Assembly: GCF_002946835.1 (NCBI RefSeq)
Contig: NZ_CP026652.1
Location: 7,316,001-7,380,000, forward strand
Reading direction: 5' to 3'
From: Streptomyces dengpaensis
Lineage (GTDB): Bacteria > Actinomycetota > Actinomycetes > Streptomycetales > Streptomycetaceae
DNA length: 64,000 nt
Part shown: positions 30,210 through 38,260 of the stretch, piece by piece
Layout of the letters: each line of letters starts with the position of its first letter
Position numbering within the stretch: position 1 is the first letter of the stretch
Translations under genes and position numbers: made by a program
Notes under the pieces: model-generated
Seen by the model: the letters and a program-made list of their open reading frames with translations, nothing else
Told to the model about the DNA's origin: nothing
The model's database searches: none

Positions 30210-31757
30210 GTGAGTATCGATGACCTGATGTGCGGCATCGAGGAGCTCGCCGAGGCGCGCCCCGACTACGACACCGCCGCCATGTACTACGACGGCACCG
30301 CCCCCGAGATCTTCGCCAGCAGCAAGATCCGTGCCGCCCTGCGCGCCCACAACATCGACTTCGAGCTCAACTTCGCGAAGACCCCCGTCAACGCGGTCGT
30401 CGACCGCCTCGAGGTCGCCGCGATCTCCAGTAGTGACGAGAAGATCACCGCGCTCATCTCCCGCATGTGGGACGACAATCAGCTCGACCTGGAGTTCCGC
30501 AACCTGCACCGCCGCACGTGCGAGTTCGGTGATGCCTATTTCATCTGCCTGCCCGTTGAGGACGACAACGGCACCGTCGTGCGGGTCGACATGTTCTACA
30601 ACTCGCCGCAGACGGTGCGGGTCATCTACTCGCAGGAGAACCCGCGCCTCAAACAGTTCGCGATCAAGAAGTGGGCTGACGGTCGCTACCTGCGGGCCGA
30701 GCTGTACTACGCGGACCGCATCGAACGCTGGACGACGAAGGTCGACACCACCGGCGGACAGCAGACGGACTGGGAAGAGTGGCTGGCCGAACCCGAACCG
30801 GACGGCGACGGCACCGTAGGCGAACCCGACCCCGACTCGTGGTACATCGCCCACGACTACGGCGAGATCCCCGTCTTCCACTACCGCAACGACCACCCCT
30901 ACGGGCAGCCCGAACACTACGGTGCCTACGGCCCACAGAACGCCATCAACAAACTCCAGGCCACCCACATGGGCACGGTCGACTACCAGGGCTTCCCGCA
31001 GCGCTACGCCCTCACCGAAGCCGCCACCACCGACACCTCCGACCTGGAGCCCGGCGACTGGGACGACGCCGACTTCCCCGAGGACACCACCGGCCGCGGC
31101 CCCTCCGACACCGGCGACGACTCCTCCCTCAAAGCCGGGCCCGGCGAAGTGCTGCTGCTGCGCGGCTTCAAGAACGTCGGCCAGTTCGACGCGGCCAAGC
31201 CGGAGATCTTCCTCAACCCACTCATGTTCAACGTGCGGGCGATGGCGCAGATCACCGTCACCCCCCTGCACCTGTTCGACCCGCAAGGCGACCAGCCGTC
31301 CGGCGAGTCGGTGCGCGCCAAGGAAGCCCCGTTCATCCGCAAGGTGCGTGACCGGCAGCTGTTCATCGGCGCCACCCACCGCGAAATGATCGTGTTCTGT
31401 CTGCGCCAGTTCGGCATTCCGAACCCGGTTGTTGACGTGCGCTGGGCGGCCGCCGCCACCATCGACGACAAGGACGGCTGGCTCACCGTCGGCGAAAAGA
31501 TCCGCAACGGTGTGCCGCGCAAGCAGGCATTGATGGAGGCCGGCTACCGGGCCGAGCAGGTCGACGAATGGCTGGAGGGTGTGGACGACGCCGAGCTCAC
31601 CCGCCGCGTCGACATCCTCGCAACTGTCGCCGACTCCGCCCAGAAGCTTGGCGCCGCTGCCACGCTCGGCGTCATCGACAACGCCCAAGCGCATGCCCTC
31701 CTCAACGGCGCCCTGTCGGACATCGAACTGCTGGCCGGGGTGGAGGCGAGGACATGA
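30210..31757 (+). CDS. Portal protein (SPP1 gp6-like)
   Basis: The GTG at this position has GAAGGG 8 nt upstream; an earlier GTG would overlap that site. The 515-residue product begins VSIDDLMCGIEELAEARPDY and carries the SPP1-type portal pattern: a helical N-terminus, a long strand-rich wing (VEDDNGTVVRVDMFYNSPQT), the stem helix region GGEALL-like LLLRGFKNVGQFDAAKPEIF, and a C-terminal ELTRRVDILATVADS. Twelve copies form the DNA gate of the capsid vertex. Its stop overlaps the MuF-like gene. Confidence 0.85.
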   Translation: MSIDDLMCGIEELAEARPDYDTAAMYYDGTAPEIFASSKIRAALRAHNIDFELNFAKTPVNAVVDRLEVAAISSSDEKITALISRMWDDNQLDLEFRNLHRRTCEFGDAYFICLPVEDDNGTVVRVDMFYNSPQTVRVIYSQENPRLKQFAIKKWADGRYLRAELYYADRIERWTTKVDTTGGQQTDWEEWLAEPEPDGDGTVGEPDPDSWYIAHDYGEIPVFHYRNDHPYGQPEHYGAYGPQNAINKLQATHMGTVDYQGFPQRYALTEAATTDTSDLEPGDWDDADFPEDTTGRGPSDTGDDSSLKAGPGEVLLLRGFKNVGQFDAAKPEIFLNPLMFNVRAMAQITVTPLHLFDPQGDQPSGESVRAKEAPFIRKVRDRQLFIGATHREMIVFCLRQFGIPNPVVDVRWAAAATIDDKDGWLTVGEKIRNGVPRKQALMEAGYRAEQVDEWLEGVDDAELTRRVDILATVADSAQKLGAAATLGVIDNAQAHALLNGALSDIELLAGVEART

Positions 31758-32791
31758 TGGCCCGCCGTGCAGCCAACGACGAACTGGCCGAGCTGGTGCA
31801 GGGCGAGCAGACCGACGCCGTGCGGGTTCTCGAAGACCGCATCGCCGTCCGCGCCGTAGGTACCCTCGATGACCGGTTCACGATCCTGTCGCAGAGATCT
31901 CTCACTGCCTGGGTCACTGCATTCGGTGGCGTGGCTGCCGAGGCAAGCGATCCCGGCGCATTGCGGCGGATTCTGGCGAGCATTCGGGCGGCGATCCGAC
32001 GCCTCCTCACGCCGCTCGGGAGGCGCGCCGAGCAGGTCCTCACCGAAGCGCTCGCCGAAGCGGTCATGCTGGGCGCACAGCAGCACGCCGCCTTCGTCTC
32101 GGAAGCTACCGGGCGCCGCAACCGGCCAGTCACCAGCCGCGTCTCCGGGGCGCTGCGCGCCAGAGCCGCCGCCATCACTCAAGCCGTCACCGACAGACGC
32201 GACCGGGCCCTCGCCGCACTCCGCCCCAACCGGACCCGCCGCTGGAGCGAAGTACAGACCGGCATCGGCGTGGCTCGCAGCGCCATCCCGGCCGTCCGCA
32301 CCCACATCACCACCACCGTGAACGAGGCCGTCAACGAAGCGGCCGAGACAGCCATCAAGCATGCGGGCGAGAAGAAGGTGTGGATCGCCGAACGCGATGC
32401 CTGCGTCAACTGTGCTGCCTATGCGGGCCTGACCGTCGCCGCCGAGGCGAAGTTCCCAGCCGGCCTGTCCTGGGACCCGAACCAGCGGGGCCGCGGCGAG
32501 GCGTTGGCCGCTCCGCCGAAACATCCGAGCTGCCGATGCCGTGTCACTGCCTGGCAGGACGCCTGGAAACAGGACGGCGTGATCTCGTTCCCGGATTCGC
32601 TGCGCCGTGAGGCCCGCCGCTCCATCGCCCGCGGCTGGAGTCTGCCCACCGAATCCGGCGCCGCCCGCATCCGGGCGGCCCGTGAACTCCTGCGCACCGG
32701 CGCAGGTCTACCGAAGAGCGTCGAGGAGTTCGCCGCTCAAGCCGTCCGGGCCGGCCGCTTTGCCGACCGCACCTTCCCGACCGGCCCGTGA
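31754..32791 (+). CDS. MuF-like head morphogenesis protein
   Basis: The 345-residue protein is helical for 200 residues and ends with the Mu gpF signature: KVWIAERDACVNCAAYAGLT followed by AAPPKHPSCRCRVTAW (near residues 210-260). Such proteins join the portal during head assembly and may be ejected with DNA. It begins ATGATGG, with the first ATG overlapping the portal stop; the second is equally possible. No toxin domain is fused to the C-terminus. Confidence 0.75.
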   Translation: MMARRAANDELAELVQGEQTDAVRVLEDRIAVRAVGTLDDRFTILSQRSLTAWVTAFGGVAAEASDPGALRRILASIRAAIRRLLTPLGRRAEQVLTEALAEAVMLGAQQHAAFVSEATGRRNRPVTSRVSGALRARAAAITQAVTDRRDRALAALRPNRTRRWSEVQTGIGVARSAIPAVRTHITTTVNEAVNEAAETAIKHAGEKKVWIAERDACVNCAAYAGLTVAAEAKFPAGLSWDPNQRGRGEALAAPPKHPSCRCRVTAWQDAWKQDGVISFPDSLRREARRSIARGWSLPTESGAARIRAARELLRTGAGLPKSVEEFAAQAVRAGRFADRTFPTGP

Positions 32792-32823
32792 TGGGCAACC
32801 CGCAACCCCGCGATGGGAGCACC

Positions 32824-33633
32824 ATGAACACTTTTCCCCGCCGCACGGTGGCCCGTGCCGTCCGCGGCATCAGCCTGCCGCCGCGCACCATCGTCGGCTA
32901 CGTCGCAGGCCGCCCCGTCTACAACATCGCAGGCGGCGCCGAAGGCGACGAGCAGGACACCGATGTCGACATGGGCGACGAGTCCGGCACCGAGGACCCT
33001 GACCGCGACGAGCCCGAGGCAGAACCCGGAGCCGAGCCGGACGAGGAGCCCAAGCCGAAACCGCCCGCGAAGAAGGCCGCCCCCAAGCCGGGCGACGACG
33101 ACTACGTCGCCCCATCACGCACGGAGTGGGAGCGGACGCAGGCCGCCCTCAAGAAGGCCAACGACGACGCGAAGCGGCACCGGCTGCGCAACAAGGAGTT
33201 GGAAGAGAAGACCCGCGCCGACGAGACCGAGCACGAGAAGGCGCTGCGCCTGGCCCGCGAGGAGGGTGAGAAGAAGTTCCGTGCCCCGCTCGTGCGCACC
33301 GCGGCCCGCTCTGCGCTCGTTGAGGCCGGGGCGCTGGCGTTCCTGTCGGAGGAGAAGGAGCCCAACTCGCGCGAGGCCAGGGAGAAGGGCGAGTCGCGGC
33401 TGAGCCGGCTGATGAAGCTCCTCGACACCGACGTTCTCGACGTGGATGAGGACGGGGCCGTGTCTGGGTTGGAGGCTGCGGTCGACGATCTGCGTGCCGA
33501 CTACCCGGAGTTGTTCGCCGCGCCGAGGTCGAAGCCGAAGGCGCGGCCGACGGGTGCGCCCCGTCCGGCGGCACCGGAGAAGCCGAAGTCGGCGGCGGAA
33601 CAGCATGCGGCCCGTGTCCTGGGCCGCGCTTGA
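32824..33633 (+). CDS. Scaffold-like head protein
   Basis: The chosen ATG has GGGAG 5 nt upstream and gives MNTFPRRTVARAVRGISLPP. A very acidic and Pro-rich region follows (residues 35-90, DVDMGDESGTEDPDRDEPEA). A coiled coil (WERTQAALKKANDDAKRHRL) and a basic end complete it. This is the usual composition of capsid scaffolding proteins, placed between portal and capsid genes. Earlier in-frame starts would overlap the MuF-like gene. Confidence 0.65.
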   Translation: MNTFPRRTVARAVRGISLPPRTIVGYVAGRPVYNIAGGAEGDEQDTDVDMGDESGTEDPDRDEPEAEPGAEPDEEPKPKPPAKKAAPKPGDDDYVAPSRTEWERTQAALKKANDDAKRHRLRNKELEEKTRADETEHEKALRLAREEGEKKFRAPLVRTAARSALVEAGALAFLSEEKEPNSREAREKGESRLSRLMKLLDTDVLDVDEDGAVSGLEAAVDDLRADYPELFAAPRSKPKARPTGAPRPAAPEKPKSAAEQHAARVLGRA

Positions 33634-33650
33634 CATTCCAAGGTATATTC
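33630..33650 (+). promoter_or_regulatory. Late-module motif, copy 3
   Basis: TTGACATTCCAAGGTATATTC overlaps the end of the scaffold gene, 120 nt before the capsid gene. TTGACA here also equals the consensus -35 box, and the 135-nt gap before the capsid gene is long for this operon, which suggests a capsid promoter. Confidence 0.55.
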
Positions 33651-33768
33651 GTCGTGCGATGAATTGATTCGGTGATCGGATCAGGCCACCGCCCTTGTAT
33701 GCGAAGGCGCCCGTGATGGGGCCAGAGCCCACCAGCTACCCCCATCACGCCGCCCGCAGGAGGGCTCA

Positions 33769-34674
33769 ATGGCTCGCAACACCATGGAGGCCTGGATCCC
33801 GGAAGAGTACGACTCCGCGGTCATCCAGCGAATCACCCAGACGTCCGTCATCGAGGCCCTCGCCAACCGCCTCCCCATGACGTCCGACACCCGCCACGCC
33901 CCCCGCTCCGCAGGCATGGGCGTCGAGGTCATCGACAAGGGCGGCGCCTACGGCGAGGACACCAGCCTCAACGACGACGTCGTCCTCACCGCCAAGAAGT
34001 TCGGCAAGGTCGTCCGCATCGCCGAGGAGGACATCAATGATGCCCTCCCCAACACGCTCGCCGTGAAGATGAAGGACTGGGGTATCTCCTACGCGAAGAT
34101 CCTCGACAACGCCTGCCTCGGCGTCACCGCGGCCCCCGGCGCCGGTGTCCCCTTCCAGTCGCTGTACAGCCTGCTCAACACCACGGACGCCACCCTCGGC
34201 TACACCGGCGGCGACAACATCACCACCGCGGCCTCCTCCGGCGCAACCTACGACGACTACTCCACCGCCATCGGCGACGTCGAGGCGGGCGACTACTACG
34301 ACCCGGCCACGATGATCTCCATCGCGCACCCGTCGTTCAAGAAGTCCATGCGCGGCATCAAGGACAGCCAGCAGCGCCCGATCTTCATCGAGGGCCTCGC
34401 CGGAACTCCCGACACAATCTTCAGTGTGCCGATCCACTGGTCGCTCGGCGCCCGCCAGCACGCTACCGCCACCGCCGCCCCGACCGGACGGCCCCTCATG
34501 GCGTTCGTCTCCACCGACCTCATGCTCCTCGGCATCCGCTCCGGCCCCGAGAGCGTGTTCATCGACGGACGCGACGGCACCTCCGCCCTCACCGACGAGT
34601 CGCTGCTGAAGATGCGTGCCCGCCGCGGCTGGGCCTACGGCCACCCGGCCGGCGCGTCCATCCTCGTCGGCTGA
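33769..34674 (+). CDS. Major capsid protein (HK97 fold)
   Basis: The 301-residue protein MARNTMEAWIPEEYDSAVIQ has a short N-terminal arm, a helical E-loop region (GGAYGEDTSLNDDVVLTAKK followed by VRIAEEDINDAL), the spine helix (WGISYAKILDNACLG) and A-domain strands (RPIFIEGLAGTPDTIFSVPI). All are as expected for HK97-type capsids of about 300 residues. GCAGGAGG precedes the ATG. No protease gene is visible next to it. A strong hairpin follows. Confidence 0.85.
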   Translation: MARNTMEAWIPEEYDSAVIQRITQTSVIEALANRLPMTSDTRHAPRSAGMGVEVIDKGGAYGEDTSLNDDVVLTAKKFGKVVRIAEEDINDALPNTLAVKMKDWGISYAKILDNACLGVTAAPGAGVPFQSLYSLLNTTDATLGYTGGDNITTAASSGATYDDYSTAIGDVEAGDYYDPATMISIAHPSFKKSMRGIKDSQQRPIFIEGLAGTPDTIFSVPIHWSLGARQHATATAAPTGRPLMAFVSTDLMLLGIRSGPESVFIDGRDGTSALTDESLLKMRARRGWAYGHPAGASILVG

Positions 34675-34690
34675 CCCTCACTTCCCCACC

Positions 34691-34722
34691 CCTGCACCGC
34701 CCTTGTGGCTGGGCGGTGCAGG
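34691..34722 (+). terminator. Terminator-like hairpin behind the capsid gene
   Basis: CCTGCACCGCCC and GGGCGGTGCAGG form a perfect 12-bp stem with an 8-nt loop. It would raise capsid mRNA over the connector genes by partial termination or 3'-end protection. Confidence 0.6.
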
Positions 34723-34742
34723 CCTACCGGAAGGAGGAAGCC

Positions 34743-35126
34743 ATGGCAGCAGCGAAGAAGACGGCAGCCAGCGTCCGCGCCAAGCAGTTCCCGGCGCAGG
34801 AAGGCGAGCCGGAGACTGAGGTCGACGAGCGGTCTGCGGACGGCGCCGAAGGCCTGCGGTACGTCAAGGAGTTCGTCGTCCTCAAAACGTCGTGGCCTGC
34901 CCGCGACGAGGACGAGGCGCACAAGGCGAACGGGGCGGCCGTCTGCAACGAGGCTATCCAGCGCGGCCTCCACCCGCGTGGCGACGTCTCGTTCGACGGC
35001 GCCGAGGATCACCCCGACGGGTACTCCGTGACCCTCACCTACAGCGTGCGGACGGTCCCGTCGTCTGTCGATGACACCCCGCAGGACACCACCACCCCGC
35101 GGGACGTCATCGAGGGCACGGAGTAG
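34743..35126 (+). CDS. Hypothetical head protein (127 aa)
   Basis: MAAAKKTAASVRAKQFPAQE is basic, then GLRYVKEFVVLKTSWPARDE and YSVTLTYSVRTVPSSVDDT form a strand-rich core. GGAAGGAGGAAGCC precedes the ATG. Its place between capsid and connector genes suggests a capsid decoration or connector role, which is inference from position. Confidence 0.5.
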   Translation: MAAAKKTAASVRAKQFPAQEGEPETEVDERSADGAEGLRYVKEFVVLKTSWPARDEDEAHKANGAAVCNEAIQRGLHPRGDVSFDGAEDHPDGYSVTLTYSVRTVPSSVDDTPQDTTTPRDVIEGTE

Positions 35127-35130
35127 CGCC

Positions 35131-35574
35131 ATGGTCGACGCTTGGGCCACGCCGCAGCAGGTCATCGACATCACCGGTGTCACGGTGACCGATGCCGAGC
35201 TGTCTCGGGCGCAGTCCAGCGTCGAGGTGTTCTGCAACCGGATCTACACCGACACCCCGCGCATGCGGCTGCGGGACCTGTACTGGCTCGCCCGTGCCGT
35301 CGCTTACCAGGCGGCGTGGGAGAAGGGGCAGTTCGACCTCAACACCCGACTGGACGCTAACCAGGTCCAGCAGGACGGCATCGTCGCCAACCTTGCCGAG
35401 AAGGCGATGACGTTGGGCCCGAGGGCGAAGGGTGCGCTGCAGCGCTGCTCCTGGATGCGGTCACGCACCATCCACCTGCGGACCCCGTTGGAGAGTGCAG
35501 GCCGCTACGCCAACGCACTCGCTGACGCATCCGACGACCAGCAGCAGTGGATGCCGATGGGCGGCCGCGGATGA
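35131..35574 (+). CDS. Head-tail connector (adaptor) protein
   Basis: The 147-residue, mostly helical protein starts WATPQQVIDITGVTVTDAEL and has RLRDLYWLARAVAYQAAWEK. The pattern (a helical T/D-A-D-L start with an ARAVAYQAAW helix) is that of head-completion adaptors such as HK97 gp6-like and SPP1 gp15-like proteins. It lies in the expected order, capsid - adaptor - stopper. Its stop overlaps the next ATG. Confidence 0.65.
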   Translation: MVDAWATPQQVIDITGVTVTDAELSRAQSSVEVFCNRIYTDTPRMRLRDLYWLARAVAYQAAWEKGQFDLNTRLDANQVQQDGIVANLAEKAMTLGPRAKGALQRCSWMRSRTIHLRTPLESAGRYANALADASDDQQQWMPMGGRG

Positions 35575-35906
35575 ACGTGGCCACCACCACCGTCAGCATT
35601 CTCGGCGGCACCAGCGAGGACGAGTTCGGGGACGAGACCGACGGCAACACCGTCCTCGCCTCCCGCATCCCGGCCTCGCTAGTCGAGTCCACACGCACCG
35701 CATCCGAGCCGGTCTCCGGCATCAAACGAATCGTCCGCACCCACATCTGCCGCCTGCCCCCGGACACCGCGGTCGATGAGAACAAGCGGATCAAGGACGA
35801 GGTGACGCAGGAGATCTACATCGTCGTCTCCGTCACGAAGAACTCCAACCCCGTCCTCGCGCAGCCCCTGCGCGCGGACCTGAAACGCACAGGACGAGCC
35901 GCCTGA
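35571..35906 (+). CDS. Head-tail stopper-like protein
   Basis: The 111-residue, beta-rich product (VATTTVSILGGTSEDEFGDE, SGIKRIVRTHICRLPPDT, EIYIVVSVTKNSNPVLAQPL) has the size and order of SPP1 gp16-like stopper proteins. It closes the head channel between adaptor and tail terminator. Assigned by position and secondary-structure pattern. Confidence 0.55.
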   Translation: MNVATTTVSILGGTSEDEFGDETDGNTVLASRIPASLVESTRTASEPVSGIKRIVRTHICRLPPDTAVDENKRIKDEVTQEIYIVVSVTKNSNPVLAQPLRADLKRTGRAA

Positions 35907-36005
35907 GGCTCCGACATAGCAACACCGCCCCGCCCGGCACCCGCGGCCCGTAAACGGCCAGCCAGGCAGGCACCGACAGCCATCCGTAGAGGAGGTGCAG
36001 GAGAG

Positions 36006-36380
36006 ATGAGCGCTGCGTTCACGCTCACGGTCAACACCGCATGGCCGGAAGAGGTCGACCATGCATCCTCCCGCTTCCTCGAATCGGTGGCACTGGGCAT
36101 CGAGACGGACGCCAAGCGGCTGGCCGCCGTCGACACCGGACTGATGCGATCGCGTATCTACCGTGAGGTCAACGATCTGACCGCCCGCATTGGAGTTCGG
36201 GACGTCGAATACTGGATGACCGTCGAGTTCGGGTCCGGCCCGCACGTCATCACCCCCGTCAACAGGAAAGCCCTGTACTGGCCCGGCGCTAGGCACCCTG
36301 TTGCTCGCGTCAACCACCCGGGCACCCCCGTGCAGCCGTTCCTCCGGCCCGCACTCATGCGCAGGCGGGAGGCACTCTGA
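36006..36380 (+). CDS. HK97 gp10-like head-tail connector
   Basis: The 124-residue protein has a helical FLESVALGIETDAKRLAAVD segment, then DTGLMRSRIYRE, WMTVEFGSGPHVITPVNRKA and a final HPGTPVQPFLRPAL. That combination (V-DTG-LR, EFG, HPGT-AxPFLRPA) is the signature of the gp10/HK97 family. AGGAGGTGCAGGAG precedes the ATG. The family joins head and tail. Confidence 0.8.
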   Translation: MSAAFTLTVNTAWPEEVDHASSRFLESVALGIETDAKRLAAVDTGLMRSRIYREVNDLTARIGVRDVEYWMTVEFGSGPHVITPVNRKALYWPGARHPVARVNHPGTPVQPFLRPALMRRREAL

Positions 36381-36832
36381 TGGCCGCCACCCCGCGTGCG
36401 AACTCCGAACTCGTTGCCGTGGCCTGGCTGCAGGGCGCTGCTGGCATGGAGGCCGGCCAGGTCGCGACCACCCTTCCATCGGACCAGGCCGCGTGGGAGG
36501 CGAACGGGTTCGTGCAGGTGCCCATGATTGTGGGCGGAACCCCGCAGCTGCACTACGCGCTGCGCGAGCCCGTCGTGCAGGTCGACGCATGGGCAGTCAA
36601 CCGGAACTCGGGCAAGCCGCCGTGGGGTAAGGCCGCAAGCCTCATGGAGCTGATCGTCGCGGCGACCTACGACACGGCGCGCATGCAGCGAACTCTCATC
36701 CTGCCGTCCGGCTACCCCCAGGCCCGCGTCATGACCGCCCACTTCATAACCGAGCCGCGCCGGATCCCGGCCGATGACGCCTCGTGCGCCCGCTATTCGG
36801 CCGATCTCGCCTTGCATTGGATCACCCTCTAG
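36380..36832 (+). CDS. Tail terminator-like protein
   Basis: Begins ATG within the stop of the gp10-like gene. The 150-residue product contains WLQGAAGMEAGQVATTLP and YALREPVVQVDAWAVNRNSG. Order and size match tail-terminator proteins (lambda gpU-like) of siphoviruses. The signature itself is weak. Confidence 0.6.
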   Translation: MAATPRANSELVAVAWLQGAAGMEAGQVATTLPSDQAAWEANGFVQVPMIVGGTPQLHYALREPVVQVDAWAVNRNSGKPPWGKAASLMELIVAATYDTARMQRTLILPSGYPQARVMTAHFITEPRRIPADDASCARYSADLALHWITL

Positions 36833-36839
36833 GAGCGCC

Positions 36840-37004
36840 ATGCCGATCGTCCGCACCACCATCCAGCCCCATCTCGAGGTCGAGGTCTCCGACGCGGAGT
36901 ACACCGACCTGAAGCGACAGGGCCTCCTCATCGAGGACGCCCCGGCCGCTGCTCCTGCCGCCGCACCGGCCAAGACCACCGCCGCAGCGAAGAGCAAGGA
37001 GTAG
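36840..37004 (+). CDS. Hypothetical 54-aa tail-region protein
   Basis: MPIVRTTIQPHLEVEVSDAE continues with YTDLKRQGLLI and an Ala/Pro/Lys tail. It may be a small accessory of the tail tube. AGGAGCGCC precedes the ATG. It resembles short N-terminal-strand proteins found beside tube genes of actinophages. Confidence 0.5.
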   Translation: MPIVRTTIQPHLEVEVSDAEYTDLKRQGLLIEDAPAAAPAAAPAKTTAAAKSKE

Positions 37005-37007
37005 GAC

Positions 37008-37568
37008 ATGGCGGTCACCACCACAAACCTGATCATGGGACCGGCCGACCTGTACATCGGGGCGTTCGGTGCCACGGAGCCCCTCGACACCGCGGTCAAC
37101 ACGACCCCCGCCGCGTCCTCCTGGACCGATCTGGGTGGCACGCAGGACGGCGTCAAGCTCACCGTCGACCAGACGTACACGCCGCTGGAGGTCGACCAGA
37201 TCGTCGACGAGCCCGGCGCCCGCCTCACCAAGCGCATGTTCACCATCGAAACGAACCTCGCCGAGGCCACCCTCGAGAACCTCAAGTACCTGCTCAACGA
37301 CGGCACCGCCGCCTCGGGGGCCGGCTTCAAGAGCTTCGAGCCGATCTACGCCTCGTCCGCGACACAGCCCACCTACCGGGCCGTCATCCTCGACGGCTAC
37401 GCCCCCAACCAGCTACGACGCCGCTTCATCATCCGCCGCTGCCTGTCCAACGACAAGGTCGAATCGACCTACAAGAAGGACGGCCAGACCCTGTTCACCG
37501 TCAAGTGGCAGGGCTTCTACGTCAGCTCCGTCATCGCCCCGTTCAAACTCGTCGACGCCACCAGCTAG
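37008..37568 (+). CDS. Major tail (tube) protein
   Basis: The 186-residue product MAVTTTNLIMGPADLYIGAF contains WTDLGGTQDGVKLTVDQTYT followed by PLEVDQIVDEPGA and later LFTVKWQGFYVSSV. The pattern "G-A-DLYIG-FG ... W-DLGGT-DGV" is typical of actinophage tail tube proteins, which stack as hexamers to form the tube. The gene lies between terminator and chaperone genes, as expected. Confidence 0.8.
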   Translation: MAVTTTNLIMGPADLYIGAFGATEPLDTAVNTTPAASSWTDLGGTQDGVKLTVDQTYTPLEVDQIVDEPGARLTKRMFTIETNLAEATLENLKYLLNDGTAASGAGFKSFEPIYASSATQPTYRAVILDGYAPNQLRRRFIIRRCLSNDKVESTYKKDGQTLFTVKWQGFYVSSVIAPFKLVDATS

Positions 37569-37576
37569 GAACCCGC

Positions 37577-37984
37577 ATGCCCAAAGCACCCACAACACGT
37601 CCCGCCCACCCGCACGAGGACGAGGAGATCTTCGAGATCACCACATCCGAACCGGCGGAGCAGGCCGAAGAACGCCGCACCCTCTTCACGATCGACGGGG
37701 AAAAGATCACCGTCCCCAAGGTCATCGACGAGCGGCTCGTGTTCCTCGCCATGAACTACATGCGTACCGAGGGTGCCTGGTTCGGAACCATGTACCTCAC
37801 CGAACTCATCCTCGGCACGCCCCAGTTCAAGAAGATCGTCAGCCTGCTGGAGCAGCGCCGCATCAACCAGGACCAGTTCGACAGGATCAGCAGCCGGGTG
37901 AACGACCTGTTCTTCCAGCGAACCAAAGTCGACGACGTACAGGGGGAGCAGGGAAAAGCTTCACCCGATTCACCCGGCAACTAG
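37577..37984 (+). CDS. Tail assembly chaperone, short form
   Basis: The 135-residue product (MPKAPTTRPAHPHEDEEIFE...) has an acidic start and a helical core (DERLVFLAMNYMRTEGAWFG, LLEQRRINQDQFDRISSRVN). This is the 'G' type chaperone that binds the tape measure during tail assembly. Near its end lies a GGGAAAA slip site that allows the longer 'GT' form. Confidence 0.75.
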   Translation: MPKAPTTRPAHPHEDEEIFEITTSEPAEQAEERRTLFTIDGEKITVPKVIDERLVFLAMNYMRTEGAWFGTMYLTELILGTPQFKKIVSLLEQRRINQDQFDRISSRVNDLFFQRTKVDDVQGEQGKASPDSPGN

Positions 37985-38256
37985 CAGACCACGCTTGGAT
38001 CGTCGACTACTACGACGACCTGGACGCGGACTTCCTCGCCATCTACGGCATCGACCTCGACCGCACCGTGGTCGGAGCCAAGCGATTCCTTGCCCGAGCG
38101 ACCCGACTCCCCGCCTACCAGAGCGTCCTCGCCGCACGCCTGGCCGCCGAACAACAAGAAGACCAACCCGCACCCCCGCACGACGGGCAAACAGACGTGC
38201 CCGTCGACGCAATGAACCTGATGATGCCCGGCCTGATCGAACGCGCGGAGGTGTAA
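37577..38256 (+). CDS. Tail assembly chaperone, long form by -1 frameshift
   Basis: Ribosomes that slip back by one base at GGGAAAA continue in the -1 frame with SFTRFTRQLADHAWIVDYYD and YGIDLDRTVVGAKRFLARAT, giving about 226 residues. The second part lacks a start of its own and stands in the place where siphoviruses encode the T domain. The ratio of both forms controls tail assembly in lambda-like phages. The frames and the slip site were checked base by base. Confidence 0.75.
37951..37957 (+). other. Programmed -1 frameshift slip site
   Basis: G GGA AAA in the zero frame of the chaperone gene fits the X XXY YYZ rule (codons CAG GGA AAA GCT). After the slip, translation continues AGC TTC ACC. 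This is the same class of site as in lambda G-T. Confidence 0.75.
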
Positions 38257-38260
38257 CCCG

